Assembly: GCA_012513875.1 (NCBI GenBank)
Contig: JAAZBI010000078.1
Coordinates: 1-5,583, forward strand
Direction of reading: 5' to 3'
Origin: Mollicutes bacterium
GTDB taxonomy: Bacteria; Bacillota_I; Bacilli_A; RF39; UBA660
DNA length: 5,583 bases
Made by a program: the position numbers and the translations under genes. Of this stretch, positions 4,594 through 5,583 are shown piece after piece. The notes under the pieces are model-generated. The model had not been told where the DNA came from and made no database searches. It saw only the letters and a program-made list of their open reading frames with translations. Position 1 is the stretch's first letter; each line of letters begins with the position of its first letter.

Positions 4594-5583
4594 CACCAGG
4601 TCTGTACGAGCAAGTCATCAGCAAAGCCCTTGGCCAAGCGATTGATGGAGATCTGGATAACTACATTGAGACCCAACCGATTGACACCGCAGAGGCTTCG
4701 AAAATTCTTTCACGATACATCACTGAAGTCATCGAAAAGAGCCTCGACAACGTCATCGATCAGGGTGGAGACCTACAGGCACAAGTGGAAGTTGCCAACA
4801 GGATCGTGCAGATTCTAGCGGATGCGACCGGCAATACAGAGGTTGATTTACTTTCGGTGGATGCCCGCGCCGAGCAACTGATGGCACTTATAAACAAGCA
4901 AAACAGCATATACGCGATCCAAGACAAACCCAAGATCCCCCGCCCCGAAACCTCGATCGCGCGGAGCTCGCTGTTCACGGGCGCGATCCATGAGCCGCAG
5001 ATGTTTTCGGAGCTCAAAAAGGAAATTGCCTCGGCGGACCGGATCGACATGCTCGTCTCATTTATCAAGTGGAGTGGCCTTCGCCTGATCATCGACGACC
5101 TGCGCGCGTTCACGGAGCGGGGCGGCGAGCTTCGCATCATCACGACCTCGTATATGGGCGCGACCGATGTCAAAGCCATCGAGGAACTGCACCGCCTCCC
5201 CTCCGCCCGAATCAAGGTCAGCTACGACACAAAAAGAACGCGCCTGCACGCCAAGACCTATGTTTTCTATCGCGAGAGCGGCTTCACGACGGCGTATGTC
5301 GGATCCTCGAATCTCTCGAACGAGGCGATCTCCAGCGGCCTCGAGTGGAACGTCAAAGTCACTCGAAAAGACCTTCCGGAGACGATCGACAAGATCGCGG
5401 CGACTTTTGAAAGTTACTGGAATTCGAGCGAATTTGAATACTATGCGGAGGATCAAAGGGAGCGTCTCGCGCGTGCGCTCAAGGCCGAGCGCTATCACGA
5501 GGCGAATAACGCAGAGGCCTTCACGCTCGACATTGCTCCGTACGCTTTCCAGCAGGAAATTCTCGATCGACTCGAAGCCGAGC
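4587..5583 (+). CDS. PLD-like nuclease/SF2 helicase (DUF3427 type), 5' part only
   Basis: The frame is open from ATG 4587 to the window edge, 332 codons, with no stop. GGGAGG at 4575-4580, six bases upstream, and the 7-nt overlap with the NUDIX gene fix the start. The N-terminus (GLYEQVISKAL, residues 5-15, then about 30-80) matches the helical leader of large bacterial helicases that carry DUF3427. About 130-260 is a phospholipase-D-like domain: H221-x-K223 and G239-S-S-N242 form one HKD motif, with Y228 where the classic aspartate would stand. At 317-332, APYAFQQEILDRLEAE is the segment that opens the SF2 helicase core in this family. Walker A, Walker B and DUF3427 would lie beyond the window; this is inferred from the family, in which whole proteins reach roughly 1000 residues. 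The likely role is ATP-driven DNA or RNA remodelling with possible cleavage, plausibly in defence or repair. Confidence 0.88.
   Translation, partial: MLTPGLYEQVISKALGQAIDGDLDNYIETQPIDTAEASKILSRYITEVIEKSLDNVIDQGGDLQAQVEVANRIVQILADATGNTEVDLLSVDARAEQLMALINKQNSIYAIQDKPKIPRPETSIARSSLFTGAIHEPQMFSELKKEIASADRIDMLVSFIKWSGLRLIIDDLRAFTERGGELRIITTSYMGATDVKAIEELHRLPSARIKVSYDTKRTRLHAKTYVFYRESGFTTAYVGSSNLSNEAISSGLEWNVKVTRKDLPETIDKIAATFESYWNSSEFEYYAEDQRERLARALKAERYHEANNAEAFTLDIAPYAFQQEILDRLEAE

Noticed and set aside
4630..4818. A short plus-strand frame at 4630-4818 and minus-strand frames at 4760-5498
   Set aside because: They are shadows of the PLD-helicase frame, which is open through the whole stretch and has recognisable motifs.

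Overview
The window carries five genes or gene remnants, plus the control region of a sixth gene just outside the left edge. GC content looks close to 50 percent, the Shine-Dalgarno sites are strong, and several promoters are close to the sigma-70 consensus, so this is bacterial DNA. The SEC-C protein with a Rho-N-like N-terminal helix pair resembles proteins I associate with Bacillota, but the phylum cannot be fixed from the sequence. No rRNA, tRNA, CRISPR array, integrase or insertion sequence is visible.

Layout, left to right. Positions 1-70 hold a minus-strand promoter with both hexamers at consensus and a ribosome binding site pointing out of the window. Positions 71-462 hold no gene I recognise, only short symmetric or repeated elements. 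A stem-loop with a T-run (463-506) and an overlapping promoter precede a plus-strand AAA/DUF4143 ATPase (544-1797) whose C-terminal domain keeps nuclease-like residues. A DUF4304-type gene follows on the same strand (1900-2520); it is interrupted in frame by an amber codon at 2278-2280. A minus-strand SEC-C protein gene (2660-3892) converges on it. A 284-base divergent control region (3893-4176) contains a promoter for each side and an imperfect 17-bp direct repeat whose copies lie 50 bp apart.

At the right is a two-gene operon: a MutT-like NUDIX hydrolase (4177-4593) and, overlapping it by 7 nt, the 5' part of a large PLD-like nuclease/SF2 helicase (4587 to the window edge). The second gene is open for all 332 codons available, and its helicase core and C-terminal domain must lie beyond position 5583.

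How they may work together. The ATPase and the NUDIX plus PLD-helicase pair are both of types common in accessory or defence-associated regions. The NUDIX-helicase overlap is the only strong functional link visible: a nucleotide-pool or modified-nucleotide hydrolase made together with a DNA-acting nuclease/helicase. The SEC-C gene has its own promoter and is probably independent. The amber-interrupted gene is most simply a recent pseudogene or a sequencing error, since TAG is the ordinary stop codon of two other genes here.
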